Assembly (NCBI GenBank): GCA_029959085.1
Contig: JARWIR010000002.1
Location: 33,443,733-33,507,732 of the forward strand
Length of the DNA stretch: 64,000 bases
Direction: 5' to 3'
Source of the DNA: Nemophila menziesii
Taxonomy: Eukaryota; Streptophyta; Magnoliopsida; Boraginales; Hydrophyllaceae
Positions 9,674-21,644 of this stretch are shown piece after piece. How positions within the stretch are numbered: the first letter of the stretch is position 1; the number at the start of each line of letters is the position of its first letter. A program made the position numbers and the translations under genes. The notes under the pieces were generated by a model. It saw nothing but the letters and a program-made list of their open reading frames with translations, did no database searches and was not told where the DNA came from.

Positions 9674-11234
9674 TGATGTCTCCCTTTTTGTTATAAATAA
9701 ATGCCCTTAGGAGACATCATTTTAGGTAGAAAGTGGACTTAGTTATTAAATTTATTAGCATAATTTGCTTATTGCACTTTCTTCCTTCAGATTTGTATTA
9801 TCATTACTTTTAGAGATTTCGTGCATTATTTTGCTTGTTTAGTTTGATCTTCTTAGGTAGAAGGATGCTAAAAGGAACCAAGGTGAAGAGAATAAGTGAA
9901 ATTTGAATTCCAAAGAGGAAAAAAAGAGTTGAAAGAGAAAAAGACACCACTTTAGTGAAGGAGAAGAAATTTCAGATTGAGAAAGTTGTCACTTATTAGA
10001 TTCCCCGAGCTAGACGGTGCAGATTCAGAACTGGTGATTCAAATGATTTGAGAAGTAGAATTTTAGAAGTAGAATCATGTGATTTTGACCAGCGAGTTAA
10101 AAGTTATGCCTGTTTCACTAAAGTGTGTACAACAAATGCAGGAATTATAAAATGGACTTGAGCCCTTAATCACTTAATTGAGCCCAAGGTTGACCTAATC
10201 CAATTTTAATCATTATAAAAGGCTCTCTAGACCCAATTAATAATGACCTTTCAATTTAGCTTCATATTATATTATTCTTAGAGGAAAGGCAAGGTAAAGG
10301 CAAAAGCAAAAGTTGGAGAAACACTTTTCTTCACACAATAGCTCAAGTCATTCTCCTATCTACGTTATTATTTTATTTTTGTTATTAGGAACATGTATAA
10401 TTTTAATTATTTTTCAGTATTTAATTTCAGTATGAGCGAATCTTACAAATACTTGAGAATCGCATAATGGGTTAATCCTTAGTTTATTCAATTTAGTATT
10501 TTTGAAATTGGGATTGTTTGATTTAGTTTAAGTTAGGGTTTTCATATTTTTTATTAGTTCATGATTATTTACTAATTTTAATTGAGCCGCTAATTAGAAT
10601 TAGGTTATAGTAATTAGGATATTCACTAATGGCGATGATCATCCAGATGGGAGGGGTTTAATTACTGAACTAATTAATAACCGTGTGGTGTTCGTCGTTG
10701 GTCCTGACAGACTTGACTAACCACGTAGCCAATTGGGTAATTCACTTAATCCTCTGAGCGTAGCTTATAATCGCCCTGGCGGGGTTTGTAATACTGTAAA
10801 ATAGCTCCTAATTCTACCCTGACAGGAGTTAGGATTTTGTAGAGTCCCAACTAATATAGAATTACCAACATGTCCCTTAAACGAAATCATTAAATACATG
10901 AACTTAGGTGATTTCCTAATGAGACTCAACTATACTTCTCATATTTGCATCCACCCTTTTAGTATTTATTTTCATTCTGTTAATCTTTAGTTAATTTACT
11001 TTCTTGGGTTTAGTAGTTTTATAAATAAAAACCAAAATAAACATATCTTTATCTTTTATTTGTTTTGTTCCAAAGTTAATTCTACTCCCCTGTTAAACAC
11101 ATCTGTCCTACCTCGCAATCCCTATGGAGGCATTTATCTCAACTTTACTAATTTATTACTTGGACGACCCGTACATTTGTGGTAGTCGCTTCTCTTCTTT
11201 AGTGTTGATTTTTATCACACTCTAGGAGCGACCA
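9674..11234 (+). repeat. Athila-3 5' LTR
   Basis: 1561 bp, TGATGTCTCC...GCGACCA. It starts with the LTR end inverted repeat (9674-9683 with 9710-9719) and carries CCCTGGCGGGG/CCCTGACAGG-type repeats near 10770-10830. It aligns over its full length with 16947-18516 and is moderately diverged, so this is an older insertion. Confidence 0.9.
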
Positions 11235-11240
11235 AGTTTT

Positions 11241-11258
11241 TGACGCCGTTGCCAGGGA
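11241..11258 (+). promoter_or_regulatory. Athila-3 primer binding site (tRNA-Asp type)
   Basis: TGACGCCGTTGCCAGGGA, 6 bp after the LTR. It is a near match to the 3' end complement of plant Asp tRNA (TGGCGCCGTTGCCGGGGA), the usual primer of Athila elements. Confidence 0.8.
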
Positions 11259-11391
11259 TTGCAGCGTGTGACCTTTGTGTTTAATCCTTTTAGTAGAGTT
11301 AATTGTTATTTTTTGTTTTACGTTTGGTCTTTTTTTGTCTTTCTTTCACAGGTTTATACGTAGGGAAATGGTCAAGAGATTTCAATAAAGA

Positions 11392-12646
11392 TGTATGGAG
11401 GACATTACCCAAACCCTGGTCTATTCGATTATTGGGAAGACTCTTTGGGACAACTACAATGGGGTAGTAACTTCTACCAACCACCTTATTAACACCCACA
11501 AGAGGAAGACTGGAACAACCAATGACCCAGGAACAATAAAAAACAATCCCCTTATCACTATCCACAAGAGCAAGGATGGAGCAATCAATGGGTGGAAAAC
11601 ATTCAACAACCTCATCCTTCACCCCAGATTTTTGAAATGACTAGAACACTTAAAGAAGTTGTGCACCAATGTGAAAGGGAAAGAGATCAAGCGCGTAAAA
11701 CGAGACCACATGGAAAGAATTAAAAAATTCTCTTGGTCAACTTATAACTCTTAACATGGCCCATAGCAAGTCTTTTCAAAATTCCACTCTCTTGAGGGAT
11801 AAAATAGATCAACAGGAAGAAGTATTTGAGGAGGAAGTATTGAAAGAAGATACCTATAATAGTGATATTACCACCGTGCCCAATGTAAATGGAACCACCA
11901 TGTGGTTGAAAATCTTGTTAGCTTAGTGCAAATAGGAGTAGCAACACAAATCCTAGAAGTTGATACTAAGATTGCTATTCCTATGGAGTGTGCACATGAT
12001 CAAGAGAAGGAATGCGAGCCAAAAGAAGCGGTGGTCTAGGTTAGAGATATTCCAGAACAAGACTATGATGAGGTAATACTGGAAAATTGGGTTGAAGACG
12101 AAGACGAATCCGAAGTGGGTGAGGAGTCAATTGAAGAACTCATGGTTCACGATAAGATAGAAGTTGAACCTCTGCCACAAAAATTTCACCCATAAACATT
12201 CCCATCACTAATCATGAATGAAAATAGAGCTGAAGAATCACCTCCATTACCACCAATGATCAACATGAACTGTGCAATGAAGGTGCCACACCGTGAGAGT
12301 AAGGCGGTAAGGAGGGAAACCTACCCACCTTATTTCACAGATGAATGTGAGACTGAAAATAATAATAAAGAGCTTATACCGTTCAAAACGATCATCTATT
12401 TTCATGTGGTGGAGAATGAGTTTCGTCATGAAAGTAAGAAGGTGTAACGAGGAACTTACCCACACCCTTTCAAAGATCGAATAAATCAATCTAGGTGGGA
12501 AAGTTCCAAAGTCATCATCCCAAGGGAGAGGCGAGTTTAAGCGAAGAAGTACCGCAAGAGCCTCAATACCATCTTCATGGAAGGTAATGCATCAAACTTA
12601 AAGACGTAATTAACAAAAGCACTTCTTGGGAGACAACCCATGTTTT
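11392..12646 (+). pseudogene. Decayed Trp/Gln/Tyr-rich ORF in the gag position of Athila-3
   Basis: From an ATG at 11392 the frame reads MYGGHYPNPGLFDYWEDSLG, with further Trp- and Gln-rich segments (QEQGWSNQWVENIQQP), then a charged coiled-coil-like stretch around EVVHQCERERDQARK. Acidic segments follow (12060-12180), and it ends near 12646 with LLGRQPMF. Many stops break it, and shifted frames at 11395-11640 and 12214-12447 are fragments of the same decay. It has no match to the gag seen in Athila-1 and Athila-2, no zinc knuckle and no protease motif. I cannot assign a function. It may be the product of a non-autonomous family that replaced gag-pol. Confidence 0.5.
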
Positions 12647-13330
12647 AAAATTGCTTTCAGTCTTCAAATTTGTAGTGTATAATAGAGTAATTTGATGTGT
12701 ATTAGTATCAATCTTTATGAAATGAGTAAGATTGGAGTGTTTTTAATGTTTGCAGGTGTTAAGACTTGAGTTTGGGTGCTAGGAGAAAGTCCGTCGCTTT
12801 GATGTGTATAAGAGGTTGTTGAACAAAAGCTAATCGGCGCCCATTGTTCACCAAACGGGTATCCGGTTTGTGAATTGTTACATTTCGTGCTCACAAGAGA
12901 TCGTAACTTTGCGCTCGGAGGTCGGAATCAGCTTTTTCCCGAGCCTAAAACATTATTTTTTTGAGATCTATCCTATGGTGAAGTCAAACTGGTCTAATAA
13001 ATAGCTAAAACCTACTGGAACTGGAAGGGTTAGACGCAAATTTTTGGTGCGAAAGGAGATCACAACCAAGAATCTGGTTACGACGCTGCTGTTTTCCAAA
13101 CTACGGGATGATAGGAGCTTACACGCAAGTTAAAGGTGTGAAAAGAGGATTGTAACCAGGAACCTGGTTATCACCAAATGGGAACCTGGTCACGAAAGGT
13201 GAGCTATTGGATGATGGAGGCTTACAAGCAACTAAAGCTCTGAAATAATTTTTTTTTTGCGAGAATTAGCGCGACCAACCGGGAACCCAGCTATCACCAA
13301 ATGGGAACCCGGTTGGGTCACTGTTAGTCA
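12647..13330 (+). repeat. Athila-3 spacer with GC-rich inverted repeats
   Basis: Starts with a polypurine-like tract (12766-12778). It then holds at least four imperfect palindromes of the type AACCGGGTTCCCGGTT: 12850-12872, 13155-13170, 13170-13195 and 13270-13315, with ATCACCAAATGGGAACC repeated at 13168 and 13290. No coding frame is credible here. The position between the coding part and the env-like region matches the palindrome blocks of the other elements. Confidence 0.65.
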
Positions 13331-14030
13331 GCCAATTTGAATCCTTAAGGGATTTGACCTCCTTTCTTTGCCTTCCTCCACAAGAAACACCATTATTCCG
13401 ACCTTAAACTCTGAAAATACCTGCAACCTACCATCAAAACACTAAGATATCATCAAACCATCCATCTAAACATCATCCAAACACACAATCATATCATAAA
13501 TCTTTCCAAACCACCAAAGAATTCAGAATTTTAATACAACTCTTTTCTTCACCAAAGTTTAAAGTTTATCTATTAAACCTTTCCGAAACCTTGAGAGATT
13601 CATAACCCAGCTCAGTATTTACTATAATTCATATCCATACACCTTCAAGAACACCGAAAGTCACAATTTTCATCCAAAACTTTTGAGAGTTCTTGAAGCT
13701 TTGAGTTTGGGGTCATTCGTTATGGCATGAAGGTTGGAGAGGTTGAGGAGAACATGAAGAGAAAAGAGAGTTGGTGTTGAAGAAGGATTTCCGAGGATGA
13801 TGTGATAATTTAGAGAAGAAACATGAGGATGATTAAGCTACAGGAAATATGAGTTCGAGTTGATGAATATGCGTTAAAGAAGATGAACGCAACAGTGTAT
13901 GATCTATACATCGTAACTAAGAAGACCTTACAGCCTCGATATGATGCTACATGATATCGACCTAGTGCCGATCCAGATATGTTTCCTTATCCCTTTTCTC
14001 ATTTAGTAGTGTATATTAGTTTAATTTCTT
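13331..14030 (+). other. Athila-3 env-like region, decayed beyond a frame
   Basis: CA-rich leader (ATCATC/AACCATC runs, 13430-13680), then TTGAGTTTGGGGTC at 13701-13714 and an ATG at 13722, at the same relative place as the env-like ORF in Athila-1. No long frame remains after the ATG. I infer a lost env-like ORF by position only. Confidence 0.45.
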
Positions 14031-15234
14031 ATTGAGTCTTTTCGAGTCGTGCGGAGACAACTCATTTTTGAGTTTGGGGTGATGTATTCGTTGTCCATTC
14101 CCAATTTTATGTGTCATTTGTTTTACTGTATTTTTTTTCAAAATAAAATAAAATTAGTTTAAGGAATGATTTGACTGTATATTTTGTTGAATGTCCCCAT
14201 TAAGCATACTTTTTGTAAATTAATGATAGAAAATAGTAGACTATGCACCTTGGATGCATGCAAACAATAGATGATAGATAGGAAAAATTAATGAACAATT
14301 GCAAAGAAGTAAGCTTGTACTTAGTGAGAATGAGTGGTGTGTAGAACGTGAGATCTAAATGAGTAGATAAACCACTTAATTATGAACTAGAGGTGAAAAT
14401 GGAGTAAAACTATGTAACTAGGAAAATGATAGAGGCAGTACTTTGATAGCCACTTGAGACCATTTTAACTTTCTAACCCGTTATTTAATAATGTATCCTT
14501 CTTAGCCCCATTTTTTGCCTTTAAGCCTTTCCTCTGAAGCCATGTTGTAAGCTTATCCTTTAGATGTTAGGACTATAAAATATGACCCGCACTTGAATGA
14601 CGATTACTTAAGACTAGTTGTCCTTGAGCTTGAGTTTGGGGTAAGGGAATCTATTATTACATTTGTTGGGTAGATTTGTGATGTGATTGAATGATTATGC
14701 ACTTTATTGTCAATACCTTTGCCAGTTTCTAAAAGGAAAAGAGAAAAACATGAGAAAATAAGTTAGCAAGACAATTCACATTAAAAAGAATGTCACAGTT
14801 AAAAAAAGAGATTGAATAAATGAAAAATAAAAGAAATGACAACTGAATATTATTATTATGATAGGTTTGGGTTTATGTGGGGATGCTAAATTTGTGCGTC
14901 AAGTGAGTGAGATCATATGTGAGTGTAAACTCAAACTCATGACAGTTTGTTGAAGGCTGGTGAGAAGACAGCCAAAAGCTCACTTTTCATTATCCAAATG
15001 TACCATATCGTCCCTAAACCTACGCTAAAACCGAAAAGATGTCCTGATTCTTAGGTCCATAGTGAATTAATATTTTTGCTAATAGGGAGTAAGTTAAGTG
15101 GAGCGTTCAAATCAAATAAAGATTAATGAACACCATATAGCCACCATCTCGAGTTAAGTATCAAGTGTAACCTTCTAGCATTGTGGAATTAATTTCGGAT
15201 TGATATTATTTATGTGTTTGATTTTTTATGATAG
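14031..15234 (+). other. Athila-3 3' non-coding region
   Basis: Holds two internal polypurine-like tracts: 14069-14080 behind a weakened hairpin (14044-14063), and 14627-14642 behind a decayed one (14610-14625). The rest aligns by eye with the 3' non-coding parts of Athila-1, -2 and -4, for example CTTCTAGCATTGTGGAATTAA near 15175. No gene is seen. Confidence 0.7.
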
Positions 15235-15239
15235 GTGTA

Positions 15240-16794
15240 TGATGTCGCCTAAGGTGTGATAAAATAATAGATAAAATAAACACCCTAGGCTAGCACAGTG
15301 TTGCAAGTATTACAGATCGTATGCAAGTTTTAATGATAAATAAGATTTGTTCCTCAAAGACTACGAAAGTCAGATAGAACTTATGCAAATATCAAGTGCA
15401 AATATAAAAGCTATAAGAAATAATACGCAGGAAAAAAAGACAAATAGATTTTTATTTGGTTTTTGTAAATATAAAATTAAACTAAATATATCCAAGACAG
15501 AAAATTAAATAAGAGAAATAAAGAGTATGAGAGTTTAGCTCGAGATATAGCAAGTATTCCCCATTAGTCTTATTTATTCTAATCATGTAAGGGCGAATTA
15601 TGTAGAATTTCAATAACCATGATTCTAAATTCCTCCCTACCCCCGTCAGGGTGGACTAGGGTGGCGACCTCACAATTACGAGGGGACTTAAATAGGGTGC
15701 TCCTACGCCACTAAGTTCCTAAATGAGACTGGACTTCTAATGATGATTGGTGGTTAAATCATACCCTAATGGTTATCTAGTTAGGCAAGCCCGTCAGGAT
15801 CACTACCGCACGCTAAACATTTATGTGGTGTTTCAATAATTAGACACCCCTTCCGGGTGTCCATCTAACTACTATTAAGGTAATCCTAAACGTATGCAAC
15901 CGCAAGGAAAACAGACAATAAGTTAAAGCACATAAAACAGAGGATAAAACATTAATTCAAATTAAATACAATGGTATCTCAAATTAAAATAGATGTAAAA
16001 CAAGTCAAGGGTTCATACCCATATGATAAATCTCAAGCTAAAGTAAATTAGTTCATACAAGAGAAAGAAAAGAAAACAATTACACAATTTAAGGCTTGTG
16101 AAGACATGATTTGGTGTCCAGCTCCTTCCAGACTTCTCTTCTCTTGTTTTAAGCTTCCTCTTGGCTTAAGGGTTGGACAAGGATGTGTTCTACTGATAAA
16201 AGGGTATATTTTTAAGGTATAGGAAACCCTAAAACGTTTTCTTGGAGTGGAAGATAAGTATTGGACTCCTAGCCGATCTCAAATTCGTAACCCTATAATA
16301 TATATAAGGTAATAAACTGTTGTTGTTTTGTTTTCGCCGTAACTTCTTCAATACAGTTCCGATTGACACATTCTTTATATCTAAACTGATTTTCTCGGAA
16401 AGCTCTACAACTTTGCTTTAGACCATTCTTCCAAATTCCCAGATGTTTTTGAGTTATGATCAATTTAATGGACGTAGCTTCTGGAATTCAGATTTATTTG
16501 ACAACTTCATCTTTTCCTTTTTAATATTTCCTTCCTTTATCTCCAACTTGCATCATTACTTCTTTCCTTTATCTCTTAGAATTAATTTGGCATCTAATTA
16601 ATTGCTATATATCTTTAAAGCCTCGCATAAATAAATAAATTAACCCAATATGCTCTAAATATAATAAATAATCAAATCAAGACAAGAAATAAGAAAATTC
16701 AAAAATATAAGTAAAAATCGATTATAAACCTAATAAATACACCTAAAATGATATCTCCAACTAAGATTAAATCATCACAAATGGGGAGACATCA
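15240..16794 (-). mobile_element. Solo LTR 2, related Athila-type subfamily
   Basis: A complete LTR of 1555 bp in minus orientation, from TGATGTCGCCTAAGG to GGGGAGACATCA in plus-strand terms. Perfect 5-bp duplications GTGTA lie at 15235-15239 and 16795-16799. The sequence is closer to the Athila-5 LTR (CACACCCTAGGCGACACCA end) than to the other LTRs here. It splits the 3' non-coding region of Athila-3. Confidence 0.94.
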
Positions 16795-16910
16795 GTGTAT
16801 GTGCGCATTAGTTCTTAGGTTGTACTTTATGAAATTTTTGAGTTTTGCTTCTGGTATATTGTTTAGATTCTGCATTTGCTCTTTACCTTAGACCTCTACT
16901 TTTGGTCTTA

Positions 16911-16929
16911 CTTTGTCGGGACGACAAAG
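16911..16929 (+). promoter_or_regulatory. Hairpin directly before the Athila-3 polypurine tract
   Basis: CTTTGTCGGGACGACAAAG: two perfect 8-base arms around a GGA loop, ending at the base before the polypurine tract. The same hairpin is in Athila-1, -2 and -4. Confidence 0.75.
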
Positions 16930-16946
16930 GTTTGAGTTTGTGGTCT
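16930..16946 (+). promoter_or_regulatory. Athila-3 polypurine tract
   Basis: GTTTGAGTTTGTGGTCT, ending at the first base of the 3' LTR. It is the expected primer site for plus-strand DNA synthesis. A G-to-T change weakens the purine run compared with Athila-1. Confidence 0.75.
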
Positions 16947-18516
16947 TGATGTCTCCCTTTTTGTTATATATAAACGCCCTTAGGAGACATCATTTTAGGT
17001 ATAAAATGGACTTATTTATTAGATTTATTAGCATATTTTGCTATATTGCACTTTCTTCCTTCAGATTTGTATTATTGTTACTTTTAGAGCATTTGTGCGT
17101 TAATTTGCTTGTTTAGTGTGCAGTTATTAGGTACATGGATTCTATAAGACACCATGATGAAAAGACCAAGTGAATTTTGATGTCCAAGAGCAAGATAAAG
17201 AGTTGAAAGAGCAAAAGCCACCACTTTAGTGAAGGAGAAGAAATATTAGATTGAGAAAGTCGTCACTTATTGGATTCTCCGAACCAAAACGGTGTAGATT
17301 CAGACCTGACGATTCAAATGAGAACGATGCGCCTCCAAGTTAGCAAAATTTGAGAAGTTGAATTAGGTAATTTTGACCAGCGAGTCAAAAGTTATTCCTA
17401 TTTTACTAAAGTGTGTCAACATATGTAGAAATTATAAAACGAACTTGGGCCCTTAATCACGTAATTGATCCCAGGTTGACCTAATCCATTTTTAATCATT
17501 ATTAAAGTCTCTCTAGACCTTATTAATCATTACCTTTCAATTGAGATATATTATATCATTCTTAGAGAAAAGGCAAGGCAGAGGCAAGAGCAACAGCAGG
17601 AGAAACACTTTTCTTCAACCAACAGCTCAAGTCATTCTGCTATCTAGGTTATTATTTTATTTTGTTATTAAAAACATGTATAATTTTAATTTCTTTTCAA
17701 TATTTAATTTCAGTATGAGCTAAGCTTACAAATACTTGAGAATCGCATAATGGGTTAAGGCCTTGTTTATTCAATTTAGTATTTTCGAATTTACGATCAT
17801 TTTGATTTAATATAAGTTAGGTTTTTCATATTGTTTATTAGTTCATGATTATTTATTAATTTTAATTGATCCAGTAATTAGAATTAGGTTATAGTAATTA
17901 GGCTATTCACTAGTAGAGGTGATCATCTTAAAGGGGGTTTAATTACTGAACTAGTTAATAAACGCATGGTGTTCGTCATTGATCCTTACAGGCTTGACTA
18001 ACAACATAGCCAATTGGGTAATTCACTTAATCATCTGAACGTAGCTTATGATCACCCTGACGTGGTTTGTAGTACTATAGGATAGCTCTTAAGTCTACCC
18101 TAACAGGAGTTAGGAGATTGTAGAGTTCTGACTAATATAGAATTACCAACTCGTCCCTTAAACAAATGCATTAAGTACAAGAAATTAGGTGATTCCATAG
18201 TGAGACTCAAGTATACTTCTCATATTTGCGTCCACTCTTTTAGTATATATTTTCATTATGTTAATCTTTAGTTAATTTACTTTCTTGCGTTTAGTAGTTT
18301 TATAAATTAAAAACCAAAACAAACATATCTTTATCTTTTATTTATTTCGTACCGCAATTAATTCTACTCATCTGTTAAACACATCTTTCCTACCTCGGAA
18401 TATGTGTGGAGACAATTATCCCGTTTTTACTAATTTATTACTTGGACAACCCGTACATGTGCGTTAGTCGCTTCTCTTCTTTAGTGTTGATTTTTATCAC
18501 ATTCTAGGAGCGACCA
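16947..18516 (+). repeat. Athila-3 3' LTR
   Basis: 1570 bp, TGATGTCTCC...GCGACCA, aligned over its length with the 5' LTR. It is followed at once by the resumed copia gag. Confidence 0.9.
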
Positions 18517-18810
18517 CTTCTCGAGTTCTCTTATTAAGGTACCTTGTATGTCAAAGAAACAAAGATAGGGATAGATGTCACTAATTATGAGTTATTTTAA
18601 ATGGATACAAGGGAAATCTTCAACAAGATGCATCAAATATTCTCAACCATCGCCAAAAACTTAAAATTACTTGGTCAAGTGTACTCAAACAACGAGTTGT
18701 GCCAAAAACTCTTGTTTGCAGGTGCAAAGGAATATAAGGGTAAACTAACCCCGATTAGAGAATCAAATCATCTATTTAAATTTTTGTGGAATTTCTTTAT
18801 GAATCTTTAG
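18517..18810 (+). pseudogene. Copia gag, piece B (UBN2-type capsid)
   Basis: The plus strand reads VKETKIGIDVTNYELF, then from an ATG at 18601 MDTREIFNKMHQIFSTIAKN, then LKLLGQVYSNNELCQKLLF and AGAKEYKGKLTPIRE. This is the central part of copia gag: 'ETKI...YE.F.M...E....M..RF..I...LK.LG..Y.N.E...K.L..LP..W..K...I.E'. Piece A ends just before it across the Athila-3 insertion, and piece C follows near 22540. It stops at 18808-18810. Confidence 0.7.
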
Positions 18811-20080
18811 TGAGATAGTAAAAAGTTCTAGAAAGGTCAATTATAGGGTTTCGTGGCCTGAAATTTACTTGGCTTTCCCAAAAGGCCTCATCTCTAAAAG
18901 CCCAGCTCGTGCCGTAGAACTTTTTCAACTGGAGGATAGCTAATGTTTCATCGCTTTTACTAGAACTAGAGTCATAGTGGCACTTTTTTCTCTTAGTCGC
19001 TACGCTGATAGAGCCACATACTCGGCCCGATGAGTATGCAGAAATTGTCTGTGCCTATTTTGATCAAGTTGTTTGCGACTCAGGATTCTATTTTATCATA
19101 AATCCAATCCTTGTTCATGCTTTTTCTTTCTCTTATCAATGAATAGTTTTCTTTACTTGTATGTAGAGAAGGCATGCGTTGATTGTGTACGAACAAAATA
19201 AGAGTCCAAAGGTAGGGTAAGAACCACTAAGAGTTGTTAGAACAGGCGGGGTGTAGGTCCCAGATCCAAAAGTTCGAGTCTCGGTCGTTATTTATATGAA
19301 ATCAAGGAGCAACATGTTACAATTTTACACTTTTATGAAAAGAGATCGAAGCAGAGTTAGCGGTTTCGGCTCTCCGGCGTCGAAGTGGACGCTTTCTCTT
19401 GCCATGACGGCTATTGAGAGGATACCCGTCCACTAGGATAAGGTATTAGCGCACTGATAGCTAAGCAAAAAATGACCCCGCAGTACAACTGGATGGAACC
19501 GCAACATGGGAAATGTTCGCGTCTCGTCGCAAGGCTCATTTTGAGTTGTGGGTCATAGGGTGGGCAAATTTATCTAATTAAGGGACGGGGCACAGGGGTC
19601 CTGGTCAGATCCCCAAGTTGCACAAATTTGGACTTTCCAAACGGATCAATCTTGTTGGGGGAAACTGCCCACCGATCATTCGGGGGAGGCGAGACACTTC
19701 CTGAAAAGAGCACTCAATGGGATAGCGTGGCCCCATTTTGCCTTACCAAACCTAGGGAAAATCCAAACACTGGTCGACAATCATTTCGACTTGATAAAAG
19801 TTGTTGCGCGAACAAGGCTCATATCACCCTCTTCCTACAACAAAGGTTCTTTGCTTGACAGCTTTGAAACAAAGTCCCCGACCCGCCAATACTGATTACC
19901 TGAAGAGCTTTACTTCTTTCTTGATGGCTTGACTTCCTTGAGTTACCTACCTTCGGATCCCCAGGGAATCCTAGCTTTATGACCCCAGGGTCCTTGGGAC
20001 TCATTCTTACTGTTCTCTACTAACCACAAGGATATATGGTCTCTATATTTTATATTTGGTGCCATTGCTGGAGTGATGGG
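18811..20080. other. Organelle-like inserted segment, left part (possible NUMT)
   Basis: GC content rises compared with the transposon DNA on both sides, and the sequence has no LTR or LINE motif. Runs such as TTCGGCTCTCCGGCGTCGAA and short mixed frames look like plant mitochondrial intergenic DNA. It lies between two pieces of one copia gag, so it was inserted there. I found no mitochondrial gene in it. The call rests on composition and texture and needs an alignment. Confidence 0.4.
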
Positions 20081-20085
20081 CACAT

Positions 20086-21639
20086 TGGTGGTCCTTTATG
20101 TGTTCTAAAATAAAATGCAAATAAGGATAAGAGAACCACAACTGCAAGTGTACAGTTCTCCCAAGTAATATATGTGATAATACAGATTCGTTCTTATGGA
20201 CGGATTGGTTGACTCTAATGCTTATCGAATAGTGATTAATTGCACGTGAAAACAAGTAAATGATTTTAAGATTGTTTGTTTTGGTTTTCTATAACTAAGA
20301 CAATAAATTAAAATACAAAATTAATGCAACTATTAAACTAGACATGAGAAATTAAAGTAATTTACGCAAGGTATGAAAGGTAGTACTTGAGAGACGCAAG
20401 GATTTCACCTAATTATCATTCATTTCATGTAATGTTTACGGGACAAATCGGTAAATATGTAATGGTCGGGATTCGGAATTCACCTTACCCCCGTCAGGGT
20501 GGACTAAGGAGCTACTATTAGGTGCTACGAACCCCGCCAGGATGATTATAGTCCACCTTCAAGTGATTAAGTCTATTTATACCCAATTGTCCATAGGATT
20601 AATTAAGCTCGCCAAAGTCTATAATTTCTATCCTACATTCATTAATTAGGTCCGTATCTAAAGCCCCCCGTCAAGGTGATCCATACGCCACTATATGGAA
20701 TAACCTAGATACTAAGTCCTATAATTGGTTAATTACGTCAATAATAGTAGATAAAAGCAAATTAATGAAAAATACAATTTACCCAATTTGATTTCAATTA
20801 TAATAATCCCAAATCCAAATGCATGAAACGAAATCAAATTGGGATTAACCCATTATGCGTTCTCAAGCACTTATTAAGTTTAGCTCATACTAATACGAAA
20901 AACTAAGAAATTAAAATAAAGTGAATTCATAATTGTTTTACAGAATAAAATAAAAGAACCTAATTACGGAGTTGAATTGACTGAGAATTGGAGATATAGA
21001 CAGTCTCTAGCTCTTGGCTTCCTCTCTTCCTTGCTCTAGCTTCTTCTCTGATATTCTGACTCTTAAGCATATGAATTCTTAATGAATTGTCTGATGAGAG
21101 GTGTGTAAAAATAAGAGTCTAAAGCCTATTTATAATAAAAAAATTCAGAATAGGGCTTTTCTTAAGGATTAATTTTTTTTTTTAGAAAAGCCCAAATCCT
21201 GTAACTGCTGCACCACCTTTACTAAATCAGCTCTAACCGGCTCGTTTCAACTCGGATTGACCCCATTCCAGTTGCTAAATTTCCGTAACTCAATGGGGAA
21301 CAAATTATCTTCACAGGTAAGAGGCTAAACCCACTCTTAAGATGGCTCGAAATCAGCAATCATTATCAACTTTCGGGATATTTCTTCTTGCTTTGACTTC
21401 ATTACACGATCTTTGACTTTATTCTTGGATTCCTCTCCTAGCTAGTATTCTAAACCTACAAACTTTTCACTAAAAAGAACAATATTACGCACAAAAGTTT
21501 AATAAATGAAAAATACTAGAATTAAAAGAGGAAAATCGATTTATTGCATATTAACACCAAAAGTCTATCTAAATAGTCAAATAAACACCAATATTATGTC
21601 TCCCAAGGGCATAAAATTAGAAAATTTAGGGATACATCA
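20086..21639 (-). mobile_element. Solo LTR 3, Athila-type
   Basis: A complete 1554-bp LTR in minus orientation, TGGTGGTCCTTTATG to GGGATACATCA. Perfect 5-bp duplications CACAT lie at 20081-20085 and 21640-21644. It is close to solo LTR 1 in sequence. It splits the organelle-like segment, so it is younger than that segment. Confidence 0.94.
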
Positions 21640-21644
21640 CACAT

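Larger units (their letters stand above)
9674..18516 (+). mobile_element. Athila-3, decayed non-autonomous Athila-like LTR element
   Basis: Two LTRs in plus orientation (9674-11234 and 16947-18516) flank an inside with a primer site, a decayed ORF region, a palindrome block, a long non-coding part and a polypurine tract. No protease, reverse transcriptase or integrase is seen, so it must have moved in trans. Expected 5-bp duplications are ATTAT on the left and CTTCT on the right, which match at only 3 of 5 bases. Insertion here is better shown by the split copia gag on both sides. The solo LTR at 15240-16794 entered it later. Confidence 0.85.

Noticed and set aside
19240..19300. A tRNA-like stretch with AGTTCGAGTCTC
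   Set aside because: The T-arm-like word is present, but no acceptor stem or anticodon arm could be paired.
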